Positions 56,851 to 64,000 of a stretch of DNA of 64,000 nt are shown here, piece by piece. Numbering within the stretch: position 1 is the first letter of the stretch; the number at the start of each line of letters is the position of its first letter. Position numbers and translations under genes: made by a program. Source of the stretch: JAJYKC01 sp963823105. GTDB lineage: Bacteria; Acidobacteriota; Terriglobia; Bryobacterales; Bryobacteraceae. The DNA is taken from contig CAWGKC010000005.1 of NCBI GenBank assembly GCA_963823105.1, forward strand, positions 1,364,001-1,428,000, given 5' to 3'. The notes beneath the pieces are model-generated. The model saw only the letters and a list, made by a program, of their open reading frames with translations, ran no database searches and was not told the origin of the DNA.

Positions 56851-58296
56851 AGGCCGGCTTTTTTTGAGAGTTCGGCGACGCGTTGGCGGACGTCTTCGTT
56901 CATGCGGATCACGTCGGGCCAGGGGCGCACGAAGCCTTCCTCCTTCCATTTCCGCGTGGCGTCGACGCCCATTTTCGAGCCGACGTTGGGCAAACGGCTG
57001 GCGTGGTCGAGCGAGTCGACGGGGCCCATCACGAACTCGATGTCACGCTGCGGGTCGATGTTATTTAGAGCGCGCCACGCGACTTCGCGGACGTTTTGAA
57101 CGTCCACATCCTCGTCGACGACGACGATCACTTTACTGAACATCGCCTGGCCGAGGCCCCAGATGGCGTGCATCACTTTGCGGGCGTGCAGCGGATAGGA
57201 TTTGCGCATCGAGACGAGGATCAGGTTATGGAAGACGCCCTCGGCGGGCATGCAGATGTCGCGGATTTCGGGAAGCTGCAGGCGCATCAGCGGCAGGAAG
57301 ATGCGCTCGATGGCTTTGCCCATGTAAAAATCTTCCATGGGCGGAGGGCCGACGATGGTGGTGGCGTAGATGGGGTCTTTGCGGTGGGTGATGCAGACGA
57401 TGTGAAAAACGGGGTAGTCGTCTTCGAGCGAATAATAGCCGGTGTGGTCGCCGAAGGGGCCTTCGCGGCGTTGCTCGCCGAGTTCGACGTAGCCTTCGAG
57501 GACGATCTCGGCGTTGGCGGGCACTTCGATGTCGCAGGTTTCGCACTTCACCATTTCGACCGGCTTGCCGCGGAGGAAGCCGGCGATCATCATTTCGTCG
57601 AGGTCGGGCGGGAGCGGCATGATGGCCGAATACATGGTGGCCGGGTCGGAGCCGATGGCGACGGCGACGGGCATTTTCGCTGGCTTGCCCTCGGCGAGGA
57701 GGCGGCGGTAATGCTCGGCGCCTTGCTTGTGCGTCTGCCAATGCATGCCGGTGGTTTGGCCGTCGTAGACTTGCATGCGGTACATGCCGCAGTTGCGCTT
57801 GCCGGTGTCGGGGTTCTTGGTGAACACCATGGGCAGAGTGATGAAGCGGCCGCCGTCCTGAGGCCAGCAGTGGAGGATGGGGAAGCGGTCGAGCGAGAAG
57901 CCGTCTTTGAGAATGACTTCCTTGCACGGGGCGCTCGAAACGATTTTGGGGAAGAACGCGCCGACCTCGGCCAGTTTCGGGCAGCATTTTGAGCTTGCCG
58001 ATGATGCCTTCGGGCATGCGCATTTCCAGGTACTCGGAGATGCGGCGGGCGACCTCCTCGACCGAATCCACTTCGAGGGCGATCTCCATGCGGCGCATGC
58101 CGGCGAAGGAGTTGATGAGGACGGGGATGGAGGAGCCTTTGGGTTTTTCAAAGAGCAGGGCGGGGCCGTTCGATTTGACGGAGCGGTCGGCGAATTCGGT
58201 GATTTCGAGATAGGGATCGACTTCGAAGGGGATGCGTTTCAGCTCGCCTTTCTTTTCGAGGGCGCGGATAAAATCGCGGAGGTCGCTGTAGGCCAT
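56847..58296 (-). CDS. ubiD: UbiD-family decarboxylase, one frameshift
   Basis: UbiD enzymes use prenylated FMN to decarboxylate aromatic or unsaturated acids. The true start is the ATG at 58294-58296 (MAYSDLRDFIRALEKKGELK). The frame continues through EVARRISEYLEMRMPEGIIG to KLKMLP at about 57977, where one extra base breaks it; KLAEVGAFFPKIVSSAPCKE continues in the next frame to the end (VAELSKKAGL). Corrected length is about 482 residues, normal for UbiD. The conserved Glu/Asp triad region (ERREGPFGDHTGYY-type, here EQRREGPFGDHTGYY) is present. In a futalosine organism a role in menaquinone synthesis (the MqnP/MqnL steps) is plausible. Confidence 0.88.
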
Positions 58297-58341
58297 GGAG
58301 TGGGGGAATCCTGCTTTCACTATGATGGATGACGGAACAAG

Positions 58342-59076
58342 ATGACAAATCGAACGGCATTGATTACCGGCGCGAGCCGCGGTATTGGAAGGGCGTGCGC
58401 GCTGGCGCTGGCGGGCGCGGGAGTGAGAGTGGCGCTGGCGGCGCGCAATATGGAGGCGCTGGAAAAATTGGCGGAGGAGCTGCGCGCGGAGGGAAGGGAA
58501 GCGTTCGCGGTGGAAATGGATTTGGCGAGCGCGGAATCGATTCGCGAGGCGATGGCGAAGGCGGCGAGAGAGTTTGGGCGTATCGATATTCTGGTGAACA
58601 ACGCGGGCATTACCAAAGACGGGCTGGCGGTGCGCATGAAGAAAGACGATTGGGACGCGGTGCTGGCGACGAACCTGACGGGAGCGTTTCTGGCGATTCA
58701 ACAGGCGCTGCCCGGTATGATGCGCGAGCGCTGGGGGCGGATTATAAACATTTCGTCGGTGGTGGGCGAATCGGGCAACGCGGGCCAGGCGAACTATTCG
58801 GCGTCGAAGGCGGGGCTGATCGGATTGACGAAATCGCTGGCGCAGGAGATGGCCAGCCGCAACATTACGGTGAATGCGGTGGCGCCAGGATTCATCGAGA
58901 CGGACATGACGGGCGGGCTGAGCGCGGAGACGAAGGAGAAGCTGGCGGCGTCGATTCCGCTGAAGCGGATCGGGCGAGCGGAGGAGGTGGCGGCGGCGGT
59001 GCGCTTCCTGGCGAGCGAGGAGGCGGGCTACATCACGGGGCACGTATTGGACGTCAACGGCGGAATGTACATGTAG
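58342..59076 (+). CDS. fabG: 3-oxoacyl-ACP reductase
   Basis: It reduces 3-oxoacyl-ACP with NADPH in fatty acid elongation. The 244-residue short-chain dehydrogenase has TGASRGIGRACALAL near residue 8, the NNAGITKDGLAVRM motif near 86 that is typical of FabG, the catalytic Ser in IINISSVVGESG and YSASKAG near 152, and the C-terminal GHVLDVNGGMYM. Codons end strongly in G. It is divergent from ubiD and 18 bases before the amidase gene. Confidence 0.93.
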   Translation: MTNRTALITGASRGIGRACALALAGAGVRVALAARNMEALEKLAEELRAEGREAFAVEMDLASAESIREAMAKAAREFGRIDILVNNAGITKDGLAVRMKKDDWDAVLATNLTGAFLAIQQALPGMMRERWGRIINISSVVGESGNAGQANYSASKAGLIGLTKSLAQEMASRNITVNAVAPGFIETDMTGGLSAETKEKLAASIPLKRIGRAEEVAAAVRFLASEEAGYITGHVLDVNGGMYM

Positions 59077-59094
59077 GATGCGAGAATAGCCGTG

Positions 59095-59979
59095 ATGGAG
59101 CACGGCGGAAAATTCACGATCGGTTTGGTGCAGACGAGTTGCTCGACGGACACGCGGGAAAACCTGGATAAGGCGATCGTCTGCATCCGGGAGGCGGCCA
59201 GGCGCGGGGCGGAGATCGTCTGTTTGCAGGAGCTGTTCCGCTCGCAGTATTTTTGCCGCGAGGAGAATGCGGAGTTGTTCGAGCTGGCGGAGCCGATTCC
59301 GGGGCCGACGACGGAGGAGATCGGAAAGATCGCGAGAGAGGCGAAGGTGACGGTGATCGCGTCGTTGTTCGAGCGGCGCGCGGCGGGGCTGTATCACAAT
59401 ACGGCGGCGATTTTGGGAGCGGACGGGGAGCTGATGGGCATCTATCGCAAGATGCACATCCCGGACGACCCGCTGTACTATGAGAAGTTTTATTTCACGC
59501 CGGGCGACCTGGGGTTTCTCAACTTCGACACGCCGAAGGCGCGGATCGGCGTGCAGGTTTGTTGGGACCAGTGGTATCCGGAGGGGGCGCGGCTGACGGC
59601 GCTGCAAGGGGCGGATGTGTTGTTTTATCCGACGGCGATCGGGTGGCATCCGGCGGAGAAGGCGGAGTTCGGCGAAGCGCAGCTCGACGCGTGGACGACG
59701 ATCCAACGGTCGCACGCGATCGCGAACGGAGTGTATGTGGCGGCGGTGAACCGGGTGGGATTCGAGGGGACGCCGGAGCAGGGGCTGGAATTCTGGGGCT
59801 CGTCGTTCGTGGCCGATCCGTTCGGACAGGTGATGGCGAAGGCGTCGAGCGACGCGGAGGCGATCGTGGTTGTCGAGTGCGATCCGAAGCGGGCGGAGGC
59901 AGTGCGGCGCAACTGGCCGTTCCTGCGCGACCGGCGCATCGACGCCTACGGGCAAATCACGAACCGCTGGCTGGGATGA
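59095..59979 (+). CDS. aguB: N-carbamoylputrescine amidase
   Basis: It hydrolyses N-carbamoylputrescine to putrescine. The nitrilase-fold protein of about 294 residues has the Glu-Lys-Cys triad: Glu in IVCLQELFRSQYFCREE, Lys in GIYRKMHIPDDPLYYEKFYF, Cys in GVQVCWDQWYPEGARL. The FYFTPGDLGF and QVCWDQW segments match AguB well. A GTG at 59092 directly precedes the ATG used here. The agmatine deiminase gene follows 19 bases later, so the pair converts agmatine to putrescine. Confidence 0.93.
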   Translation: MEHGGKFTIGLVQTSCSTDTRENLDKAIVCIREAARRGAEIVCLQELFRSQYFCREENAELFELAEPIPGPTTEEIGKIAREAKVTVIASLFERRAAGLYHNTAAILGADGELMGIYRKMHIPDDPLYYEKFYFTPGDLGFLNFDTPKARIGVQVCWDQWYPEGARLTALQGADVLFYPTAIGWHPAEKAEFGEAQLDAWTTIQRSHAIANGVYVAAVNRVGFEGTPEQGLEFWGSSFVADPFGQVMAKASSDAEAIVVVECDPKRAEAVRRNWPFLRDRRIDAYGQITNRWLG

Positions 59980-59998
59980 AGGCGGGGTCACCGGCGGC

Positions 59999-61033
59999 AT
60001 GAGATCAACACCAGCATCGCGAGGCTATCGCATGCCCGCGGAATGGGAGCCGCACGAGGCGACGTGGTTGGCGTGGCCGCACGAGAGATCGGACTGGCCG
60101 GGGAAATTCGCGGCCATCGAGTGGGTGTATGGCGACATCGTGAAGCGGCTGTCGCGCGTGGAGAAGGTGCGGATTTTGGTGGAGGACGAGGCGGCGGAGA
60201 GCAAGGCGCGGCGGGTGTTGACGAAGGCCGGCGCGGAGATGGAGGCGGTGGAGTTTTTCGACCGCGCGACGGATCGAAGCTGGACGCGGGATTATTGCCC
60301 GATCTTCGTGAAGAACGGAGCGGGGCGCGTGGCGATGACGAATTGGAATTTCAACGGGTGGGCGAAGTACGCCAATTCGGAGCGCGACAACGCGGTGAAC
60401 GATTGGCTGTCGTGGGAACTGGACCTGGAGCAGTGGAAGCCGGACCTGGTGCTGGAAGGGGGAAGCATCGACGTGAACGGCGCGGGGGCGATGTTGACGA
60501 CGGAAGAGTGTTTGTTGAGCGAGGTGCAGGCGCGGAATCCGGGGAAGAGCCGCGAGGATCTGGAAGAGGCGTTCGCGAAATATGTGGGCGTAAACCGCGT
60601 GGTGTGGTTGAAGCGAGGGATCGCGGGCGACGATACGCATGGGCATGTGGACGATCTGGCGCGGTTCGTGAACGCGAAGACGATCGTCACCGTGGTTGAG
60701 AAGGACAAAGGGGATGCCAACTACGAGCCGTTGAAGGAGAATCGCGAGCTGCTGCGGCGCACGGGGTTTCGCGTGGTGGAGTTGCCGATGCCGGAGCCGG
60801 TGTACTTCAACGGGCAGCGGCTGCCGGCGAGCTACGCCAATTTCTATATCGCCAACGGGACGGTGTTGGTTCCGACGTTTAACGATCCGAACGATCGCGT
60901 GGCGCTTCAAACGCTGGCGGGTGTGTTTGGGAAGCGCGAAGTGGTTGGCGTTCATTGCGGCGACTTAGTGTTGGGATTGGGGACGCTGCACTGCATGACT
61001 CAGCAGCAGCCGGCGCGCACGAGGCGGAGGTAA
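59999..61033 (+). CDS. aguA: Agmatine deiminase
   Basis: It turns agmatine into N-carbamoylputrescine. The 344-residue protein of the guanidine-modifying family starts RMPAEWEPHEATWLAWPHER, has DRSWTRDYCPIFV near residue 88, VLEGGSIDVNGAG near 155, GDDTHGHVDDLARFV near 210, and the catalytic Cys near the C-terminus in LGLGTLHCMTQQQP. ATG 59999 is used; the frame is open upstream into aguB. A route from arginine to agmatine is not in the window. Confidence 0.94.
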   Translation: MRSTPASRGYRMPAEWEPHEATWLAWPHERSDWPGKFAAIEWVYGDIVKRLSRVEKVRILVEDEAAESKARRVLTKAGAEMEAVEFFDRATDRSWTRDYCPIFVKNGAGRVAMTNWNFNGWAKYANSERDNAVNDWLSWELDLEQWKPDLVLEGGSIDVNGAGAMLTTEECLLSEVQARNPGKSREDLEEAFAKYVGVNRVVWLKRGIAGDDTHGHVDDLARFVNAKTIVTVVEKDKGDANYEPLKENRELLRRTGFRVVELPMPEPVYFNGQRLPASYANFYIANGTVLVPTFNDPNDRVALQTLAGVFGKREVVGVHCGDLVLGLGTLHCMTQQQPARTRRR

Positions 61034-61347
61034 ATCGGGGTTTGCGTCATTCGGGGCTGTGTTTTGAGAGTAAGTCCCATGTTGGCAACGGGTCGAGCGT
61101 ATGACGCATCGGGTGACGCAAATCCGGTCCCATCGAGATTCGTCACGCGAGGTTGAGGCTGGTGAGAGCGGCGCCCGGCGAGGGCGGCGGGGCGAGCGGC
61201 GGCGATGGGGAGCGATTGCATTGCGAGGGGAGTGTAGCATGGGGCGCCAAGGGTGAAGGCGGCTGGCGGAGGGCGAGGCGCGTGGAATGAGAGAGATGGA
61301 GGCGCGATGAATGTTGTGACCGCCTTTCGGGGCGTGGTGGATACAAT
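61034..61347. other. Intergenic region with repeated TGACGCA sites
   Basis: About 310 bases without a gene I can support. TGACGCA occurs twice 12 bases apart (61102-61108, 61114-61120) and once in the opposite direction (61043-61049); TTTGCGTCA at 61041-61049 and TGACGCAAA at 61114-61122 form an inverted repeat. They lie more than 200 bases before the next gene and could be operators. The remainder is G-rich and featureless. Confidence 0.35.
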
Positions 61348-61356
61348 ATGAGTTCC

Positions 61357-62145
61357 ATGCGAAAAATCCTTTTTGCCCTTGCGGCGATCCTTCCGTTCGC
61401 CGCGGGGCTTGCGGCACAGGACAACTATGAGATCCAGGTGTATGGCGCGGAGACGGTGGCGCCGGGGACGACGATGGTGGAGCTGCACAGCAACTTCACG
61501 ATCGACGGGAGCAAGACGATCCTCGACGGCGTGCTGCCGACCGAGCACGCGCTGCACGAGACGGTGGAGATCACGCACGGATTCAACGATTGGTTCGAGA
61601 CGGGGTTTTATATTTTCACGAGCGCGGACGCGAGGTATGGATACAACTGGGTGGGCGATCATATCCGGCCGCGGGTGAGAGTGCCGGAGAGTTGGCACTG
61701 GCCGGTGGGGGTGAGCCTGTCGCTGGAGGTGGGCTATCAGCGGGCGGCGTATTCGGCGGACACGTGGACGCTGGAGGTGCGGCCGATCATCGATAAGCAG
61801 GTAGGGCGGTGGTATCTGGCGTTCAATCCGACGCTGGACCGGTCGTTTCATGGGTACAGCGTGCCGCAGGGGCTGGTGTTTTCGCCGAATTTCAAGGCGG
61901 GCTACGACATCACGAAGAAGATCAACGCGGGGTTCGAGTATTACGGGTCGATGGGGCCGATCACGGGCTTCGATCCGCTATACCAGCAGCAGCAGCAGAT
62001 CGTGCCTTGCATCGATTTGAACTTGAGTCCGGATTGGGAATTTAATTTTGGGGTGGGAGTGGGGGCGACGCGGAGCACGGATCATTTATTGGTGAAGATG
62101 ATTTTGGGGCGGCGGTTTAATTGGGGCGGGCGGAAGCACGGGTAG
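61357..62145 (+). CDS. Predicted outer-membrane beta-barrel protein, unknown function
   Basis: I chose ATG 61357 (MRKILFALAAILPFAAGLAAQ), though ATG 61348 is also possible. After the signal the product is built of alternating amphipathic strands (VELHSNFTIDGSKT, FNDWFETGFYIFTSADARYG, VSLSLEVGYQRAAYSADTW, FNFGVGVGATRSTDHLLVK) and ends close to an aromatic residue (GRRFNW), as outer-membrane barrels do. Its role is not known. The last 95 bases or so of its coding region have a diverged copy at 62965-63058. Confidence 0.7.
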   Translation: MRKILFALAAILPFAAGLAAQDNYEIQVYGAETVAPGTTMVELHSNFTIDGSKTILDGVLPTEHALHETVEITHGFNDWFETGFYIFTSADARYGYNWVGDHIRPRVRVPESWHWPVGVSLSLEVGYQRAAYSADTWTLEVRPIIDKQVGRWYLAFNPTLDRSFHGYSVPQGLVFSPNFKAGYDITKKINAGFEYYGSMGPITGFDPLYQQQQQIVPCIDLNLSPDWEFNFGVGVGATRSTDHLLVKMILGRRFNWGGRKHG

Positions 62146-62231
62146 GGGGGCGTTTGACCCGCTTCGCGTCCGTTGCTACACTTCAGGCAGTTCCCGCTAT
62201 TCCTTGCTTAGCATGAGCCTTGTGGAGATCT

Positions 62232-62549
62232 ATGCGCACTACGAAATCGGTCACCATCTCGCTGCCACCGGCACAACTCAGAATCGCCGAGCGTTTAGCC
62301 AAAAAACAGAACCGCACGATGAGTGAGTTGTTCCGCGAGGCGCTGCGCCGGTTTGAGGAGGATGAACAGCAGCGCCCAGCCCCCGCCGCGCTCCAGTCGT
62401 TCGCGCAGGCGGTCGCGCTTTTCCAGGAGGATGCGCGCCGGGCGGGTCTCGACAGAATGACGAAGCGTGAGATTAACGATGAAATTCAGGCCGCGCGTAA
62501 GGAGTTGCGTGCCAGGGTCGGGAAAAGCGATAGCCGCACCGGCAAATGA
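62232..62549 (+). CDS. RHH-type antitoxin
   Basis: I chose ATG 62232, preceded by GTGGAG. The 105-residue product starts with a ribbon-helix-helix domain (RTTKSVTISLPPAQLRIAER, then TMSELFREALRRFEED) that binds the operator as a dimer. The rest is helical and probably wraps the toxin. The stop overlaps the PIN toxin start (ATGA at 62546-62549). The operator would be expected just before 62232. Confidence 0.88.
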   Translation: MRTTKSVTISLPPAQLRIAERLAKKQNRTMSELFREALRRFEEDEQQRPAPAALQSFAQAVALFQEDARRAGLDRMTKREINDEIQAARKELRARVGKSDSRTGK

Positions 62550-62950
62550 CGAGGGTGGTTATCGATACAAATGTGCTTGTTTCCGCGCTTTTGACGGAAG
62601 AAGGCTCCGAATCCGCTGTACTCGCTCTGATTTACACCGGCCAGGCGCTCTGGTGCGCATCCGAACCGATCATCAAGGAGTACCGCCAAGTGCTCTCAAG
62701 GCCAAAGTTCGCGTCCTTGCGAGCCGAGCGTGTTCAGCGTCTTCTTAACGATCTATCGCGCGCAATCGTATTTATGCCGATAGCCGCCATCACGGAGTCG
62801 CCCGACGAACCAGACAACCGCTTTCTGGAGTGTGCCGAGGCTGCCGAAGCGCAGTATCTCGTCACGGGAAATAAGCGCCACTTCCCGCGGCAGTGGAAGT
62901 CAACGAGGGTGCTGAACGCCCGCGAGTTGCTGGATCTAGTGAAAAAATAA
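62546..62950 (+). CDS. PIN-domain toxin
   Basis: The 134-residue protein has the PIN core: TRVVIDTNVLVSALLTEEGS (first Asp), IIKEYRQVLSRPKF (Glu), ESPDEPDNRFLECAEAAEA (two acidic residues) and QYLVTGNKRHFP at the end. It belongs to the COG1569-like group of toxins that pair with RHH antitoxins. All acidic residues are in place and the frame is intact, unlike the PIN gene at 40.7 kb. It forms one operon with the antitoxin. Confidence 0.9.
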   Translation: MTRVVIDTNVLVSALLTEEGSESAVLALIYTGQALWCASEPIIKEYRQVLSRPKFASLRAERVQRLLNDLSRAIVFMPIAAITESPDEPDNRFLECAEAAEAQYLVTGNKRHFPRQWKSTRVLNARELLDLVKK

Positions 62951-62964
62951 ATCTTTCGGCGTCC

Positions 62965-63058
62965 GTCACTTCCTGACTGGAAGCACAACTTCGAAGTAGG
63001 AGCTGGGGCGATGCGGAGCAGGGATCATCTGTTGGTGAAAACCATTCTGGAGCGGTGG
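62965..63058 (+). pseudogene. Diverged copy of the barrel gene 3' end
   Basis: The encoded text LPDWKHNFEVGAGAMRSRDH then LLVKTILERW repeats SPDWEFNFGVGVGATRSTDH then LLVKMILGRR from 62023-62118. Base identity is roughly 75 percent by eye, with no gap. There is no start and the copy runs out after the last strand. The RHH/PIN operon lies exactly between gene and copy. Confidence 0.7.
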
Positions 63059-63113
63059 CAAACGCCCGCCCTACCTTTGTGTCCGCGTTTGCATGTTTTG
63101 GGCAGCGGCCCGG

Positions 63114-63395
63114 CTATTTCCTATAACGCGCTCTACACCCAAGGTCCACGCCCGCCCTGAGCCCCAGGTCGACTCGCTTCCATTGGAGGGCGCCAAACTG
63201 CCATTCAGCTTCTAACATTGCACGGTATTCGGACGTGAACGTCCGTCGGCTAACGAACAAGAATGGCTCCATGTGGATCGGCTCGCGTCGGCAATAGTAT
63301 TGCATGAGAGATATCGTGAACCGACGCTGGCCTTTTGCATTTACAGTAACGCCCACATCCACCCAGAACTTCTGCAATTTGAAATCGGTTGCCAT
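63114..63395 (-). CDS. Small protein of unknown function
   Basis: I chose the ATG at 63393-63395 (MATDFKLQKFWVDVGVTVNA), giving 93 residues; the frame is open to 63440. The sequence is rich in Arg and aromatic residues (FTISLMQYYCRREPIHMEPF, EAEWQFGALQWKRVD) and has no signal or membrane segment. I do not recognise it. It follows the 57-residue gene by 4 bases. Base composition is distinctly AT-richer than in the rest of the window, so recent transfer is likely. Confidence 0.5.
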   Translation of the reverse strand: MATDFKLQKFWVDVGVTVNAKGQRRFTISLMQYYCRREPIHMEPFLFVSRRTFTSEYRAMLEAEWQFGALQWKRVDLGLRAGVDLGCRARYRK

Positions 63396-63399
63396 ATCA

Positions 63400-63573
63400 C
63401 TAAAACCGTCCCGTCTCGAATAGCTTTCTAATATTCTCAATTCCTGGTCCGCTTATTCCAAGCTTCTCGACATAGTCAATGGTCGTTAGCGTCTTTCCAT
63501 CATTCGCTACCTTAACTTTTATCATTTCCCGCTCCAAACACCTTTGGTGCATTCCATCACAATATACAAGCAT
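63400..63573 (-). CDS. Very small protein of unknown function (57 residues)
   Basis: ATG at 63571-63573 is preceded by AAAGGA about 7 bases upstream, a good ribosome binding site, and the frame runs to TAG at 63400-63402. The product begins MLVYCDGMHQRCLEREMIKV and ends RKLFETGRF, with a middle that resembles a helix-turn-helix rhythm (TLTTIDYVEKLGISGPGIEN). It is AT-rich DNA and is directly followed by the 93-residue gene, so they probably form a two-gene operon. No family recognised. Confidence 0.5.
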   Translation of the reverse strand: MLVYCDGMHQRCLEREMIKVKVANDGKTLTTIDYVEKLGISGPGIENIRKLFETGRF

Positions 63574-63609
63574 ATTTCAATCCTTTCTGTTTACTTAACT
63601 GACTTAGTG

Positions 63610-63846
63610 TCAGCGGCTTAGAAGCTGCCATCGGCGGGCCGCGAGAATAGAGTAACATGGGTCGTCGTGCGCCGCAATGTCTTTCTCAGCGGTCGGATCT
63701 ATCTCGATTGCGGGACCCTCGACGTATTGCGGTAACTCGCCGTTGACCGGCCTGCCGGCTGAGGCATTCCACGCCTTCGTGACCGAAGGACCTTCGAGGA
63801 ACGTGCTCAGTGGCACGGGCGCGCCGTGATCAAAGAGAATGCGCAT
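63610..63846 (-). pseudogene. DUF5615 PIN-like toxin, probably truncated or shifted
   Basis: I chose the ATG at 63844-63846. The beginning MRILFDHGAPVPLSTFLEGP and the VNGEL segment match DUF5615 PIN-like toxins. Between and after these the text (TKAWNASAGRP, then PQYVEGPAIEIDPTAEKDIA) does not, and the conserved second acidic part (LLTTDQNL type) is missing. A frameshift or an internal rearrangement is likely. Its start overlaps the DUF433 gene by 17 bases. Confidence 0.55.
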
Positions 63847-64000
63847 CGACGGATGCGAACGACCCGTTCGCGGGAGGTGGGGCATCGAGACTGCGAGCCG
63901 CGAACTCAAGTACGGCTACGATCTGTTCCCGTGTCACGTCGAACCATTCCATGATTTCCTCGATGCTGGCCCCGGATTCGAGATTTTCGAACACGGTGGA
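63830..64000 (-). CDS. DUF433 antitoxin, 5' end outside the window
   Basis: The 56 visible residues, from STVFENLESGASIEEIMEWF and DVTREQIVAVLEFAARSLDA, are the C-terminal half of a DUF433 domain, a winged-helix-like antitoxin. The frame stops with TGA at 63830-63832 (minus strand) and is open to the window edge. DUF433 and DUF5615 genes regularly form toxin-antitoxin pairs, in this order and with a short overlap. Confidence 0.75.
   Translation of the reverse strand, partial: STVFENLESGASIEEIMEWFDVTREQIVAVLEFAARSLDAPPPANGSFASVDAHSL

Noticed and set aside
57226..60000. A 924-codon open frame on the minus strand across ubiD, fabG and aguB
   Set aside because: Only its middle part, 57977-58296, is real coding (the start of UbiD). 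The rest is antisense to fabG and aguB and His/Arg-rich without homology.

Overview
The window looks like a piece of an Acidobacteriota chromosome, most likely from the Solibacter/Bryobacter side of the phylum. The DNA is GC-rich. Two large secreted proteins (2597-4333 and 31962-35061) end in the domain known as the Solibacter C-terminal domain (TIGR03437). A GWxTD-domain protein, many TPR proteins, a PQQ dehydrogenase/cytochrome c pair and the futalosine menaquinone genes fit the same group. This placement is inference from protein content; there is no rRNA gene in the window.

Layout. 0-9.7 kb: TPR protein, cysE, a secreted TIGR03437 protein, an AlaX-like editing protein, a three-gene cassette of small exported proteins, then a DHFR-like reductase and a sugar permease. 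9.9-13.1 kb: a translation/transcription operon, tRNA-Tyr, tRNA-Thr, tuf, rpmG, tRNA-Trp, secE, nusG, rplK, which stops before rplA. 13.1-19.5 kb: carB and carA, separated by a ParDE-type toxin-antitoxin pair and pieces of duplicated genes. 19.6-31.9 kb: GWxTD protein, amino-acid permease, metXW, a large TPR lipoprotein, GDP-deoxyhexose genes (rmd-like, fcl, gmd) and mqnC/mqnA. 32-40.3 kb: NHL-repeat protein, AIM24, CHAD, exported superoxide dismutase, hydrolase, DUF4199 and a membrane-anchored LuxR regulator. 40.4-45.4 kb: an accessory island with a broken AbrB/PIN pair, an orphan antitoxin and a broken operon of a nuclease-DGQHR fusion gene overlapping a Dam-family adenine methylase gene. 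45.5-62.1 kb: CcbP, PQQ dehydrogenase/cytochrome c/RidA, ATP-grasp, S10 peptidase, FkbM, uppP, an exported-looking 2-hydroxyacid dehydrogenase, a large glycosidase, ubiD, fabG, aguB/aguA and a predicted outer-membrane protein. 62.2-64 kb: an RHH/PIN pair, an AT-richer pair of small genes and a DUF433/DUF5615 pair cut by the window end.

Three points stand out. First, at three places (AlaX, carA/parD, the 61.3 kb barrel gene) the 3' end of a resident gene is repeated on the far side of an accessory cassette, at visibly different degrees of divergence, which points to repeated additive integration at gene ends. Second, a tract of seven pentanucleotide units sits in the signal-peptide codons of the gene at 5.6 kb, and gain of one unit would join the well-placed ATG to the main frame, so the gene looks phase-variable. 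Third, the DGQHR-nuclease plus Dam operon looks like a restriction/modification-type defence module that I do not recognise as a described system; here it carries many frame lesions.

Several genes outside the island (NHL protein, AIM24, glycosidase, ubiD) also carry single-base frameshifts, mostly one extra base. Base-calling or assembly error must therefore be considered before calling any gene here dead.
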